From: Methylorubrum populi
GTDB lineage: Bacteria; Pseudomonadota; Alphaproteobacteria; Rhizobiales; Beijerinckiaceae
DNA: 64,000 nucleotides
Assembly (NCBI GenBank): GCA_020741775.1
Contig: DYYG01000033.1
Coordinates: 62,001 to 126,000 of the forward strand
Direction: 5' to 3'
The position numbers and the translations under genes are program-made. Under the pieces are notes generated by a model that was given only the letters and a program-made list of their open reading frames with translations, searched no databases and had not been told where the DNA came from. Within the stretch, counting starts at the first letter, position 1, and every line of letters starts with the position of its first letter. Shown piece after piece: positions 9,377-17,888 of this stretch.

Positions 9377-9541
9377 GTGTCGACCCTCATCAAGATCCTG
9401 ATCGCGTTCTTCCTGCCGCCGATCTCGGTGCTGATGACGAACGGCTTCGGGCTTCAGTTCCTGCTCAACATCCTGCTCTGCATCCTTTTCGTGCTGCCGG
9501 GCTCGCTCCACGCGCTCTATCTGCTGCTGCGCGACCGCTGA
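9377..9541 (+). CDS. YqaE/Pmp3 family small membrane protein
   Basis: 54-aa protein starting at GTG, with GGAG about 7 nt upstream. It consists of two membrane helices (about LIKILIAFFLPPISVLM and LQFLLNILLCILFVLPGSLHALYLLL), with the PP-I-S-V turn and the NILL...LPG motif of the YqaE/Pmp3 (UPF0057) family. Eukaryotic Pmp3 affects membrane potential and salt tolerance; the bacterial role is poorly defined. It lies 108 bp after the FadJ-like gene and its stop abuts the convergent yjbQ stop at 9542. Confidence 0.85.
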   Translation: MSTLIKILIAFFLPPISVLMTNGFGLQFLLNILLCILFVLPGSLHALYLLLRDR

Positions 9542-10024
9542 TCACGCCCCGACGGCGTGCAGCGCGATCTCCCGTTGATGCCCGTGATCGCGGTGCTCGA
9601 TCAGGTAGATCCCCTGCCACGTGCCGAGGGCGAGGCGTCCGTCGCGCACCGGCACGGTCAGACCTGAATCCGTCAGCAGGGTGCGGATATGGGCCGGCAT
9701 GTCGTCCGGCCCCTCGATCCCGTGGACGTAGTGCCCGTGCCGGGGGGCGAGCCCGTCGAGGGCGGTCATCAGGTCGGTGCGCACGTCCGGGTCGGCATTC
9801 TCCTGGATCGTCAACGACGCGGAGGTGTGCCGGCAGAACACGAGGACGAGACCTTTGCGGATCTGGCTTTGCGCCACGAAGGCCGCCACCGCCTCGGTGA
9901 TATCCGTAAAGCCCTGGCCGGGTGTAGTGACCGTCACCCGCGCGCTCGCCTGACGGGTCACCTCGCCGGCCGAGAAGTCGTCGAGGGCTCCGATCTTTCC
10001 CGCATCCCTGCCCGCTTGCCTCAT
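9542..10024 (-). CDS. yjbQ: YjbQ family protein (UPF0047, secondary thiamine-phosphate synthase type)
   Basis: 160 aa. Conserved blocks are FCRHTSASLTIQENADPDVRTDL and GTWQGIYLIEHRDHGHQREI; the His residues and the GTWQ motif are characteristic of UPF0047. Some members have weak thiamine-phosphate synthase activity, but the physiological role is not settled. The start ATG overlaps the ligase stop (ATGA), so translation is coupled to the exonuclease-ligase pair, which could mean a shared stress or repair context or simply compaction. Confidence 0.9.
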   Translation of the reverse strand: MRQAGRDAGKIGALDDFSAGEVTRQASARVTVTTPGQGFTDITEAVAAFVAQSQIRKGLVLVFCRHTSASLTIQENADPDVRTDLMTALDGLAPRHGHYVHGIEGPDDMPAHIRTLLTDSGLTVPVRDGRLALGTWQGIYLIEHRDHGHQREIALHAVGA

Positions 10025-11754
10025 TCCGATGCCTCCATCGTTGCGCCGGGGGCGATCTCGCGCTCGCCGCGCGCCAGAATCCGTTCCAGCACCTCGACCC
10101 GGTCCGCCTCCGCCGCCGGCTTGTCCCAGCGGATGCGGCTGACCCGGGGGAAGCGCATCGCCACGCCGGATTTGTGCCGGGTCGAGCGCTGCACGCCCTC
10201 GAAGGCGATCTCCAGCACCAGCCCGGTCTCGCGGCCGAAGGCGACTTCGCGCACCGGGCCGAAGCGCTTGGTGGTGTGGTTGCGGACATAGCGGTCGAGC
10301 TTCTGCAGCTCGGCATCGGTGAAGCCGTGATAGGCTTTGCCGACCGGCACCAACTCCTCGCCCCCGGCACCCTCGCGCCAGCAGCCGAAGGTGTAGTCCG
10401 AATAGAAGGACGAGCGCTTTCCGTGCCCGCGCTGGGCGTACATCATCACCGCATCGACCACGTAGGGCTCGCGCTTCCACTTCCACCACGGGCCCTTGGG
10501 GCGCCCCGGCAGGTAGGGGCTGTTGAGCCGCTTGAGCATCACGCCCTCGATGGCGTCGGCATCCTCCCCCGCCCCCGCCGAGGCGGGATCGGCCCGGGCG
10601 GCGGCCACCTCGTCCCAGGTCGCGAAGGGCACCAGCGGCGAGAGGTCGATGCGGGCGTGATCGAGCCGCCGCACCAGGGCTTCGAGCCGGGGCCGGCGTT
10701 CGGCGAAGGGGAGCCCGCGCAGATCCTCGCCCTCGGCCGCCATCACGTCGTAGGCGCGGACATGGGCCGGGAACTCGTCGAGGAGTTTGGCCGTCACAGC
10801 CTTCCGGTTGAGCCGCTGCTGCAGCACGTTGAAGCTCTGCACCCGCCCCTTGCGCAGGATCAGCAGCTCGCCGTCGAGGGCGCCCTCGAACGTGATCGCC
10901 TCGGCGAGATCGGGGAAAGCCTCGGTGATGTCCTCGCCGGTGCGGGAATAGACCTTTCGGACCTGCCGGCCCTGCCGGTCGCGCCCTCCCGCGAGCTGCA
11001 CCCGGATGCCGTCCCATTTCCATTCGGCGGAGAAAGCCTCCGGCTCGAGCTTATCGAGATCCTCGAACTCCTCGACCGGGTGCGACAGCATCGGCGGCCG
11101 GAACGGCGCCGGGTTCAGGCTTTCGGGCCGCTCGGCCCGGCCCTCGACCCAGGCGAACAGCGCGGCATAGGGAGCTTTGAGCCCGTGCCAGACCTCCTCC
11201 ACCGCATCCGCCTCGTGGCCGCCCAGCGCTCCGACGGCAGTCTTGGCGAGCCGGGCCGAGACGCCGACGCGCAGGTTGCCGGTGACGAGTTTCAGGAGAG
11301 CCCAGCGCCCGGTCTCGTCGAGGGCGTCGAGCCAGCGGGAGAGGTGGCGCGGCAGGTCGCGCTTCGGGGTGGTGGCCAGCGTCTCGACCACCTCGGCCAG
11401 CGTCGGGACGGAGGGAGGCGGATTGTTGTGGCCGAGGCCTGGAGCTTCCTCCCCCGCAGAGGGAAGCGCCTTTTCCTCCGTCCCCCCCGGCCAGATCAGC
11501 GCGGTGGTCTCGGCGAGGTCCCCCACGTAATTGTGCGAGAGCGCGAACAGCACGGGATCGACCCGCTCCTCTACGAGCGCCCGGATCAGCGCCGGCTTGG
11601 CCTCGCGGAAGGTGAGTCCGCCGGTCATGGCGGCGAGCGCCCAGCCGCGCTCGGGATCGGGGGTGCCGGCGAAGAAGTCCTGAAGCAGGCGCAGCTTGGC
11701 GTTGCGGCGCGGCTCGTAGGCGAGGCGGTCGAGGAGATGGGCGAAGTCGTTCAC
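10021..11754 (-). CDS. ATP-dependent DNA ligase (exonuclease-associated type)
   Basis: 577-aa ATP-dependent ligase; the replicative bacterial ligase is NAD-dependent, so this is an accessory repair ligase. The nucleotidyl-transfer motif EWKWDGIR is visible with adenylated Lys246, together with YSRTGEDIT (motif Ia/III region) and EGVMLKRLNSPYLPGRPKGPWWKWKR (motifs IV-V). The N-terminal part (ALAAMTGGLTFREAKPALIRALV) matches the DNA-binding domain of this subfamily. The start is GTG overlapping the exonuclease stop (GTGA); its end overlaps yjbQ (ATGA). In many bacteria this ligase travels with an exonuclease, an Lhr-type helicase and a phosphoesterase; only the exonuclease is adjacent here. Confidence 0.92.
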   Translation of the reverse strand: MNDFAHLLDRLAYEPRRNAKLRLLQDFFAGTPDPERGWALAAMTGGLTFREAKPALIRALVEERVDPVLFALSHNYVGDLAETTALIWPGGTEEKALPSAGEEAPGLGHNNPPPSVPTLAEVVETLATTPKRDLPRHLSRWLDALDETGRWALLKLVTGNLRVGVSARLAKTAVGALGGHEADAVEEVWHGLKAPYAALFAWVEGRAERPESLNPAPFRPPMLSHPVEEFEDLDKLEPEAFSAEWKWDGIRVQLAGGRDRQGRQVRKVYSRTGEDITEAFPDLAEAITFEGALDGELLILRKGRVQSFNVLQQRLNRKAVTAKLLDEFPAHVRAYDVMAAEGEDLRGLPFAERRPRLEALVRRLDHARIDLSPLVPFATWDEVAAARADPASAGAGEDADAIEGVMLKRLNSPYLPGRPKGPWWKWKREPYVVDAVMMYAQRGHGKRSSFYSDYTFGCWREGAGGEELVPVGKAYHGFTDAELQKLDRYVRNHTTKRFGPVREVAFGRETGLVLEIAFEGVQRSTRHKSGVAMRFPRVSRIRWDKPAAEADRVEVLERILARGEREIAPGATMEASE

Positions 11755-12833
11755 GCCGAAGCCTCCTCCATCCTCGGATCTTGGCCCGGGTCTTGGCCCA
11801 AATCTTGGCCCGGATCGGGTTCGGCCTCGCCGTCGTCGCCATAGCCGAGCAGGTGCAGCGGTTTGGCGCGGATGCCGCGCGTGCCGCACCAATGCACCAG
11901 GGCGTCCTCCTGCCCGTGGGTGACCCAGACCTCCTCCGCGTTGGTATCGAGGATGGTCCGGCATAGGTCCGGCCAGTCGGAATGGTCGGAAATCACCAGC
12001 GGCAGCTCGACGCCCTTCTGCCGGGCCCGCGCCCGCACCCGCATCCAGCCCGAGGCGAAGGCGGTGACCGGATCGGGAAATTTGCGCGACCACAGATCCT
12101 GGATCGACGAGGGCGGGCACAGCACGATGGCGCCGTGCAGGGTCTTCCGGTCCGCCGCCACGACCTTGGGCGTCTCGCCAAGCGGCACGCCCTCCCGCTT
12201 GTAGAGTTCGGTCAGCTTCTCCATCGCCCCGTGCAGGTGGATCGGCCGGTCCCAGCCTTCCTCCCGCAACAGGGCCATCACCCGCTGCGCCTTGCCGAGG
12301 GCGTAGGCGCCGACGATGTGGGCGCGCTCCGGGAACAGGGCCACGGAGTCGAGCAGCTTGCGCACCTCCCCGCGGGTGTCGGGATGGCGGAACACCGGCA
12401 GGCCGAAGGTGGCCTCGGTGATGAACACGTCGCAGGGCACCACCTCGAAGGGTAGGCAGGTCGGGTCGGCCGCGCGCTTGTAATCGCCCGAGACGACGAT
12501 GCGCTGGCCCGCCCGCTCGATGGCGATCTGCGCCGAGCCGAGCACGTGGCCGGCGGGGGCGAAGAAGACGGTGACGTCGCCGATGCGCATCCGTTCGCCG
12601 AGCCGCGCCTCCTGGCGGGTGGCGCAGAAATCCTCGCCGTAGCGCACGGCCATGATCCGCAGGGTTTCCGGCGTCGCCAGCACCTGGCCGTGGCCGGCGC
12701 GGGCATGGTCGGCATGCCCGTGGGTGATCAGCGCCCGCTCGACCGGCCGGGTCGGATCGACGTGGAAGCGCCCGAGCGGGCAATACAGGCCCTCGCGGGT
12801 GAGGGTGAGAAGATCGGAGGCGCTTTGCGACAT
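11751..12833 (-). CDS. Ligase-associated DNA exonuclease (metallo-beta-lactamase / beta-CASP-like)
   Basis: 360 aa from this ATG. The metal-binding signature THGHADHARAGHG lies near residues 38-44 and further, with later motifs GHVLGSAQI, VVSGDYKRAADPT and VISDHSDWPDL typical of the mRNA-3'-processing/SNM1-like nuclease branch. The C-terminal tail is a Gly/Asp/Gln repeat (DPGQDLGQDPGQDP). It is translationally coupled to the downstream ligase, which supports the ligase-associated exonuclease assignment. An in-frame ATG at 12863 has a better RBS (AGGA) but adds ten atypical residues; this start matches family N-termini. Probable role: end processing in DNA repair. Confidence 0.88.
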   Translation of the reverse strand: MSQSASDLLTLTREGLYCPLGRFHVDPTRPVERALITHGHADHARAGHGQVLATPETLRIMAVRYGEDFCATRQEARLGERMRIGDVTVFFAPAGHVLGSAQIAIERAGQRIVVSGDYKRAADPTCLPFEVVPCDVFITEATFGLPVFRHPDTRGEVRKLLDSVALFPERAHIVGAYALGKAQRVMALLREEGWDRPIHLHGAMEKLTELYKREGVPLGETPKVVAADRKTLHGAIVLCPPSSIQDLWSRKFPDPVTAFASGWMRVRARARQKGVELPLVISDHSDWPDLCRTILDTNAEEVWVTHGQEDALVHWCGTRGIRAKPLHLLGYGDDGEAEPDPGQDLGQDPGQDPRMEEASA

Positions 12834-12879
12834 CGGCCGGGATATAGGGCGCGCGTCCCCCATCCGCCGTCCTGAATCG

Positions 12880-13872
12880 ATGTCGCGCCAACGCTCCTCC
12901 GGTGATCTCCTCGCCGACCGCCGCTACGCCTATGCCGAGGCCTGTCTCGCGGAGGGCGATCCCGCCGGGGCGGCGGAGATGGCGGAGCAATCGCTGGAGA
13001 TTGCCCCGAGCTACGCTCCCGCTTGGTTCCTGCTCGGCCGTGCCCGCGAGGCCGCTTTCGTGCGGAGCGGCGACGAGGCCGACCGGCGGGCGGCCCTGGC
13101 GGCGTTTGAGCGGGCTCTCGGCCTCGACCCGGAGGATGGGCTGGGCAGCCGCCTGCATCTCGCCGGGCTCGGCGGCGGAGACGCCCTCGCGGCGATCTCC
13201 CCGGCCTATGTCCGGGCCCTCTTCGATGGCTACGCCGCCCGCTTCGAGCAACACCTCGTCGGGGAGCTCGGCTATTGCGGTCCGGAGCGGATGGTGGCGG
13301 CGCTCGATGCCTTGCCATGTGCGCTGCAACACTTCCCCGTCGTGCTCGATCTCGGCTGCGGCACCGGCTTGATGGCGCGGGCCCTGGCTGACCGGGCCGG
13401 GCGGATGGCCGGCTGCGACCTCTCGCCCGCCATGCTGGCCCGCGCCCGTGCCACCGGGCTCTACGAGCGCCTCGCCGAGTCCGATCTCGTCGCCTTCCTC
13501 GACGGCGAGCCCGAGGCGTCCGCCGATTTGATCGTGGCGGCGGACGTGTTCATCTATCTCGGCGACCTCGCTCCCGCCCTCGCCGCCATCGCGCGCGTGC
13601 TGCGGCCCGGCGGGTTCGCCGTCATGACCGTGCAATCACCCGAGGCGGAAGGGATCGGGGATGGGGCCGGGATCGTGCTCGGCGGTGACGGCCGCTATGC
13701 CCATACCGATTCCTATCTGCGGGCGGCCGCGGAACGGGCGGATCTGGCGCTCGCCGCTCTGGAGCCGGCGGTGATTCGGCGCCAGCGAGGCGCGGATGTT
13801 CCCGGGCGGGTGGTGATCCTGCACACACACGTGATCGGAAGCTTTGCAATGAATGCAACGGGCCGAACGTAA
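12880..13872 (+). CDS. TPR-containing class I SAM-dependent methyltransferase
   Basis: 330 aa. The N-terminal third is made of TPR-like helices (AYAEACLAEGDPAGAAEMAEQSLEIAPSYAPAWFLLGRA; AALAAFERALGLDPEDG). The C-terminal domain has the SAM-binding glycine motif VLDLGCGTGLMARALAD, an acidic loop GCDLSPAMLARA, and a motif-IV region (LIVAADVFIYLGDL). This architecture is known in alphaproteobacterial TPR-methyltransferases of unknown substrate; I do not recognise the target. It is divergent from the exonuclease gene with only 16-46 bp between starts. Confidence 0.85.
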   Translation: MSRQRSSGDLLADRRYAYAEACLAEGDPAGAAEMAEQSLEIAPSYAPAWFLLGRAREAAFVRSGDEADRRAALAAFERALGLDPEDGLGSRLHLAGLGGGDALAAISPAYVRALFDGYAARFEQHLVGELGYCGPERMVAALDALPCALQHFPVVLDLGCGTGLMARALADRAGRMAGCDLSPAMLARARATGLYERLAESDLVAFLDGEPEASADLIVAADVFIYLGDLAPALAAIARVLRPGGFAVMTVQSPEAEGIGDGAGIVLGGDGRYAHTDSYLRAAAERADLALAALEPAVIRRQRGADVPGRVVILHTHVIGSFAMNATGRT

Positions 13873-13907
13873 TACCGTTGTGCTGCGGAGCAACATCAGG
13901 AGAATCG

Positions 13908-14666
13908 ATGGCCGACGAGTCGAACAAGGCGTTTCCGGCAAGCCCGGTGACACGGGTGCCCTTTGCGCTGATGCTGGCGGGCCTCGCCGGCGCGGCGGAC
14001 TCGATCGGCTTCCTGGAATTCTCGCAGCTGTTCATGTCCTTCATGAGCGGCAACACCACCCGGTTCGGCGTGGCCGTCTCCGGCTTCGACTGGGCCGGCA
14101 CCACCCGGTTCGCCAGCGTGATCGCGGTGTTCTGCTTCGGGGCCTGCATCGGCACGCTGATCGCGGCCTGGTCCGGGCGCTTCCGGCTCTCGGTGCTGCT
14201 GATCATCCAGGCGGTGCTGTTCGCTGTCGGGCTGTTCGTGCCCTTCGGTAACATCGCCTTCCCGCTCCACGCCTACCCCATCGTGCTGGCGCTCGGCATC
14301 CAGAACGCCACGCTGCAGGATGAGGCCGGCCGCAGCCTCGCCATCACCTACGTGACCGGCACGGTGGTGCGTTTCGGCGCGGGCGTCGCCAACCTGATCC
14401 TGCACAAGCCGGCGCCGTCCTTCTGGCTGCAGGCGCCGCTCTGGGGCGCCCTCAGCATCGGCGCGGTGATCGGCGGCTTCCTGCATGGCTGGTACGGCGA
14501 GCGGGCCTTCCTGTTCCCGGCGGGCTTCGCCGCCGTCCTGGCCTTCGTCTCGCTGGTGCTGACGATCCTGCTGAAGGACACGCCCTACGTCTCGGGCATC
14601 GCTCCGCAGCCCGACGCCCATCCCGAGGCCAAGCCGACGGCGGTGGTTCGCACCAACGGCCGCTGA
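13908..14666 (+). CDS. YoaK family (DUF1275) membrane protein
   Basis: 252 aa, about six to seven membrane helices. Family signatures: AGLAGAADSIGFLEFSQLFMSFMSGNTTRFG near the N-terminus, and IQNATLQDEAG with TYVTGTVVRFG mid-protein. The start ATG has CAGGAGA 6 nt upstream. It follows the methyltransferase by 35 bp, so it may share its transcript. Transport or signalling function for DUF1275 is not established. Confidence 0.88.
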   Translation: MADESNKAFPASPVTRVPFALMLAGLAGAADSIGFLEFSQLFMSFMSGNTTRFGVAVSGFDWAGTTRFASVIAVFCFGACIGTLIAAWSGRFRLSVLLIIQAVLFAVGLFVPFGNIAFPLHAYPIVLALGIQNATLQDEAGRSLAITYVTGTVVRFGAGVANLILHKPAPSFWLQAPLWGALSIGAVIGGFLHGWYGERAFLFPAGFAAVLAFVSLVLTILLKDTPYVSGIAPQPDAHPEAKPTAVVRTNGR

Positions 14667-14669
14667 AGC

Positions 14670-15100
14670 TCAGCCGTCGTCACCCGGGCCGCCGCGCAGC
14701 CGCTTGACGCTGCTGCGGCGGCTTTTCTCGTCGAGGCGCCGCTTCTTCGAGGCCAGCGTCGGCCGGGTGGCGCGGCGCGGCGCGGTGTCGGCGGCACCGC
14801 CGCCTCCGCCACCATCGCCGCCAGGCGCTCGCGGGCATCGGCCCGGTTGCGCTCCTGGGTCCGGAAGCGCTGAGCGGTGATGACGAGCACCCCGTCCCCG
14901 GTGAGGCGGCGGCCGGCGAGCCGCATCAGCCGCACCGCCACCGCGTCCGGCAGGCTGCGGGAACGGCGCACGTCGAAGCGGAGCTGCACGGCGGTCGAGA
15001 GCTTGTTGACGTTCTGTCCGCCCGGACCGGAGGCGCGCACGAAGCTCTCTTCGAGCTCGTCCTCGTCGATCGCGATCTGCGGCGTGCACTGGAGCGCCAC
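14670..15100 (-). pseudogene. arfB: arfB (ribosome-rescue peptidyl-tRNA hydrolase), frameshifted
   Basis: ArfB/YaeJ hydrolyses peptidyl-tRNA on stalled ribosomes. From a GTG start (AAAGG upstream) the frame reads MALQCTPQIAIDEDEL and contains the catalytic GGQ in RASGPGGQNVNKLST. At about 14771-14785 there are three tandem copies of CGCGG (plus strand). After them the expected basic tail (RPTLASKKRRLDEKSRR...KRLRGG) continues in another frame to the TGA at 14670. Two copies would restore one continuous frame reading PTPRRATRPTLAS. As written, the original frame instead runs on to 14585 with an unrelated tail and no ribosome-tunnel-binding basic sequence. This could be true inactivation, phase variation or a sequencing error. 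Confidence 0.75.
14771..14785 (+). repeat. Tandem pentanucleotide (CGCGG)x3 at the arfB frameshift
   Basis: Three perfect copies of CGCGG lie exactly where the arfB frame changes. A copy number of two restores the frame and family-like sequence, so this is the likely slippage site. Confidence 0.8.
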
Positions 15101-15133
15101 CCTTTTGTCTCCCGTCCCGCGCAGTGGCCGCGA

Positions 15134-15412
15134 TCAGCCGGCCTCGCCCGGCGTGCGGGCGCGCACCGCCAGGGCGTGCAGCCCGCGCTTAAAAGCGTCG
15201 TCGAGGAGCCCGTTGACGAGCCTGTGACGCTCGACCCGGCTCTTGCCCTCGAACGCCGCCGAGACGACATCGAGCCGGAAATGGGTCTCGCCCTCCGGCC
15301 GCGCACCGGCATGGCCGGCATGCAGGTGCGACTCGTCGATCACCTCCAGCGCGGTCGGCGCCAGTTCGGCGCTCAGCCGCCCGGCGATCCAGTCCTTCAG
15401 GGTCCCGGTCAT
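15134..15412 (-). CDS. BolA family protein
   Basis: 92 aa. The BolA-like fold is recognised from LEVIDESHLHAGHAGARPEGETHFRLDVVSAAFEGKSRVERHRLVNGLLDDAFKRGLHALAV, with the conserved His residues and the RHRLV..LL motif. BolA proteins work with monothiol glutaredoxins in Fe-S or redox regulation. GAGGAAACG precedes the ATG. It lies 33 bp upstream of arfB on the same strand, so the two are probably co-transcribed, and is divergent from the J-domain gene; bolA next to a J-domain gene and cobST is an arrangement I associate with Hyphomicrobiales. Confidence 0.9.
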   Translation of the reverse strand: MTGTLKDWIAGRLSAELAPTALEVIDESHLHAGHAGARPEGETHFRLDVVSAAFEGKSRVERHRLVNGLLDDAFKRGLHALAVRARTPGEAG

Positions 15413-15558
15413 CGTTTCCTCGCAACGTGGACGGCGCTTCGCCGATCCCGGCCCCAAGGCGGTCGGGGACGGCTCCAGCGTCAACCCCGGATCGGTGCAT
15501 GCGGCATCAGGCCCGACGGCCTTGTGTCGGCGCGCCCACCCCTCATAATCGGCCCGTC

Positions 15559-16266
15559 ATGGATCTCAACTCGCCGCTGTTCGACCGCATCCGCATCAAA
15601 CCAACCTGCGACGATCCCAAGTCGGGAACGCGGACGGGGGCGAAGGCGGGCGCGCGGACGGGTGCGACCGCCGGCCCGGCGTCGGCGGAGGCTGCCTGCG
15701 AGGCGCCGGGCTGCACCCATCCCGGCCTCTACCGCGCGCCGAAGGGCCGTAAGCAGGAGGGCCAGTACTGGCGCTTCTGCATCGACCACGTGCGCGCCTA
15801 CAACGCCGCCTACAATTACTTCGACGGCATGAACGACGCGGCGGTCGAAGCCTATCAGAAGGACGCGATCATCGGTCACCGGCCGACCTGGTCGATGGGG
15901 GTGAACCCCGCCGCCGGCGACGGGAAGGGCGGGAAGCCCAAGGACGGGAAGGCCCAGCCGGAGGCCGAGCGCGATTGGGCCTATGCCGACCCGCTGGGCA
16001 TCCTGCGGGCCAACGGCCTCGGCGGTTCGAGCCGGCGGCAGGCGGCGCCGGAGCCGCAGCGCCCGCGCCACTCGGCGGCGGTGCGCAAGGCGCTCGACGT
16101 GATGGGTCTCGACGAGAACGCCGACACCGCAGCGATCAAGGGCCAGTACAAGACGCTGGTGAAGCGCTTCCATCCGGACGCCAATGGCGGCGACCGCTCG
16201 TTCGAGGATCGCCTGCGCGACATCATCCGCGCCCATGACGTGCTGCGCGCCGCCGGGCTCTGCTGA
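15559..16266 (+). CDS. J-domain (DnaJ-like) protein with N-terminal Cys motif
   Basis: 235 aa. A C-terminal J domain occupies roughly residues 180-235: ALDVMGLDENADTAAIKGQYKTLVKRFHPDANGG, with the HPD motif needed to stimulate Hsp70 ATPase. The N-terminal half carries CEAPGCTHPGLYRAPK and YWRFCIDHVRAYN, a possible Cys/His metal site, and a conserved Tyr-rich helix (AYNAAYNYFDGM). The middle is a Gly/Lys-rich linker. No RBS is obvious. Not a canonical DnaJ (no G/F region or CxxCxGxG fingers), so a specialised co-chaperone. Next downstream are cobS and cobT. Confidence 0.88.
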   Translation: MDLNSPLFDRIRIKPTCDDPKSGTRTGAKAGARTGATAGPASAEAACEAPGCTHPGLYRAPKGRKQEGQYWRFCIDHVRAYNAAYNYFDGMNDAAVEAYQKDAIIGHRPTWSMGVNPAAGDGKGGKPKDGKAQPEAERDWAYADPLGILRANGLGGSSRRQAAPEPQRPRHSAAVRKALDVMGLDENADTAAIKGQYKTLVKRFHPDANGGDRSFEDRLRDIIRAHDVLRAAGLC

Positions 16267-16810
16267 GTGCCGTTCCAACGACTTCGCTTCACTCCTGTCC
16301 CGGTCCGGCAAGGCTTCCTGCGGGCCACCTCAGGATGAGGGTGTGGGTGGGATGGAAAACACCTCTGCGATGCTGCTCTGATCCATCGGAGAGGCTTCGC
16401 GTGTCTGGTCCGAATCCTGATGCGCCTCGTGCCTGGGCGGCAGGTGGTTTGTTGTCCGGTATGTCGTGAGACGTTCCGGGGCGCGCCCATCCCGGCCGGG
16501 CCGTTTCGGCGCGGAGGCTGCGGCTCAACGGAGGGCGAGCAATGCGCCTGAGGCGGTCCATGTCCGCGCCGACGGGGCGGCAAACCTGCGCACGCGTCCT
16601 ATATGCCTCGAACACGGCCTCCCGAAGGAAGCCGGCTTCCGGCCCAAGTCCTCTTTCTCGTGAAGCCCCCTTGGCGATGCCGAGGGGCGGCGATTAAGGA
16701 AGACATCCGCCCGCTTCCGGTCGGGCCGCCCGGCAGGTGAGTTGACGATTCAAAGTGCGGTCGCGCGGAACCTTCAAGGTCCGGCGGCGGTCGCCCCGAT
16801 GAGGTTTCGA
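16267..16810. other. Non-coding spacer before cobS
   Basis: About 540 bp between the J-domain gene and cobS. It contains one arm of a REP-like sequence (CACCTCAGGATGAGGG, 16326-16341) and several GC-rich inverted segments. I looked for a cobalamin riboswitch and did not find its conserved boxes. No reading frame here has a convincing RBS and composition. Confidence 0.5.
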
Positions 16811-17794
16811 ATGCTGTCCGACGATACGTCCGCTTCCCTGCCCGACCGCGAGGTCTCCGTCCGCGAGGTGTTCGGCATCGACCTCGACCTCAAGGTGCCG
16901 GCCTTCTCCGAGACCGACGAGCATGTGCCGGACCTCGACCCGGATTATATCTTCGACCGTGAGACCACGCTGTCGATCCTGGCCGGCTTCGCCCGGAACC
17001 GCCGCGTCATGGTCACCGGCTATCACGGCACCGGTAAGTCGACGCATATCGAGCAGGTCGCGGCGCGGCTGAACTGGCCCTGTATCCGGATCAACCTCGA
17101 TAGCCACGTCTCGCGTATCGATCTCGTCGGCAAGGATGCCATCGTCCTTCAGGACGGCAAGCAGATCACCGCCTTCCAGGACGGCATCCTGCCCTGGGCA
17201 TTGCAGAACAACGTCGCCCTCGTGTTCGACGAGTACGATGCCGGCCGCCCGGACGTGATGTTCGTGATCCAGCGGGTGCTGGAGCTGTCCGGCCGGCTGA
17301 CGCTGCTCGACCAGAAGCGCGTGATCCGCCCGCATCCGGCCTTCCGCCTGTTCGCCACCGCCAATACCGTCGGCCTCGGCGACACCTCGGGCCTGTATCA
17401 CGGCACCCAGCAGATCAATCAGGGCCAGATGGACCGCTGGTCGATCGTCACCACGCTGAACTACCTGCCGCACGACCGCGAGGTCGACATCGTGCTCTCG
17501 AAGTCGCCGCACTACCAGAGCGAGGGCGGACGCGACACGGTGAACCGGATGGTGCGCGTGGCCGACCTGACCCGCAACGCCTTCATGAACGGGGATCTCT
17601 CCACCGTCATGAGCCCGCGCACGGTCATCACCTGGGCCGAGAACGCCGACATCTTCCGCGATATCGGCTTCGCCTTCCGGGTGACCTTCCTCAACAAGTG
17701 CGACGAGCTGGAGCGCCCGCTGGTCGCCGAGTTCTACCAGCGCGCCTTCGGCAAGGACCTGCCCGAGAGCGCGCTCAACGTCGCCCTGAGCTGA
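16811..17794 (+). CDS. cobS: Cobaltochelatase subunit CobS
   Basis: 327-aa AAA+ ATPase of the aerobic cobaltochelatase CobNST, which inserts cobalt into hydrogenobyrinic acid a,c-diamide in vitamin B12 synthesis. Walker A is [10 protein letters not shown], Walker B is [10 protein letters not shown], and a sensor region is [17 protein letters not shown]. The start [17 protein letters not shown] is chosen from the usual CobS length (about 330 aa) and GAGG upstream; an in-frame ATG at 16742 would add 23 atypical residues. CobT follows 94 bp downstream; cobN is not in the window. Confidence 0.95.
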   Translation: MLSDDTSASLPDREVSVREVFGIDLDLKVPAFSETDEHVPDLDPDYIFDRETTLSILAGFARNRRVMVTGYHGTGKSTHIEQVAARLNWPCIRINLDSHVSRIDLVGKDAIVLQDGKQITAFQDGILPWALQNNVALVFDEYDAGRPDVMFVIQRVLELSGRLTLLDQKRVIRPHPAFRLFATANTVGLGDTSGLYHGTQQINQGQMDRWSIVTTLNYLPHDREVDIVLSKSPHYQSEGGRDTVNRMVRVADLTRNAFMNGDLSTVMSPRTVITWAENADIFRDIGFAFRVTFLNKCDELERPLVAEFYQRAFGKDLPESALNVALS

Positions 17795-17888
17795 CGGAGC
17801 GGCCGTCCCGCGCGCTGATGCGGCGGGGCGGCTCCCTCTCCCCGGTGCCGGGGCCTTCGAACTCGATCCGGTGGCTTTTCGCGAAGAC

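Noticed and set aside
16267..16810. Cobalamin riboswitch before cobS
   Set aside because: The conserved B12-box and core motifs could not be found in the spacer.
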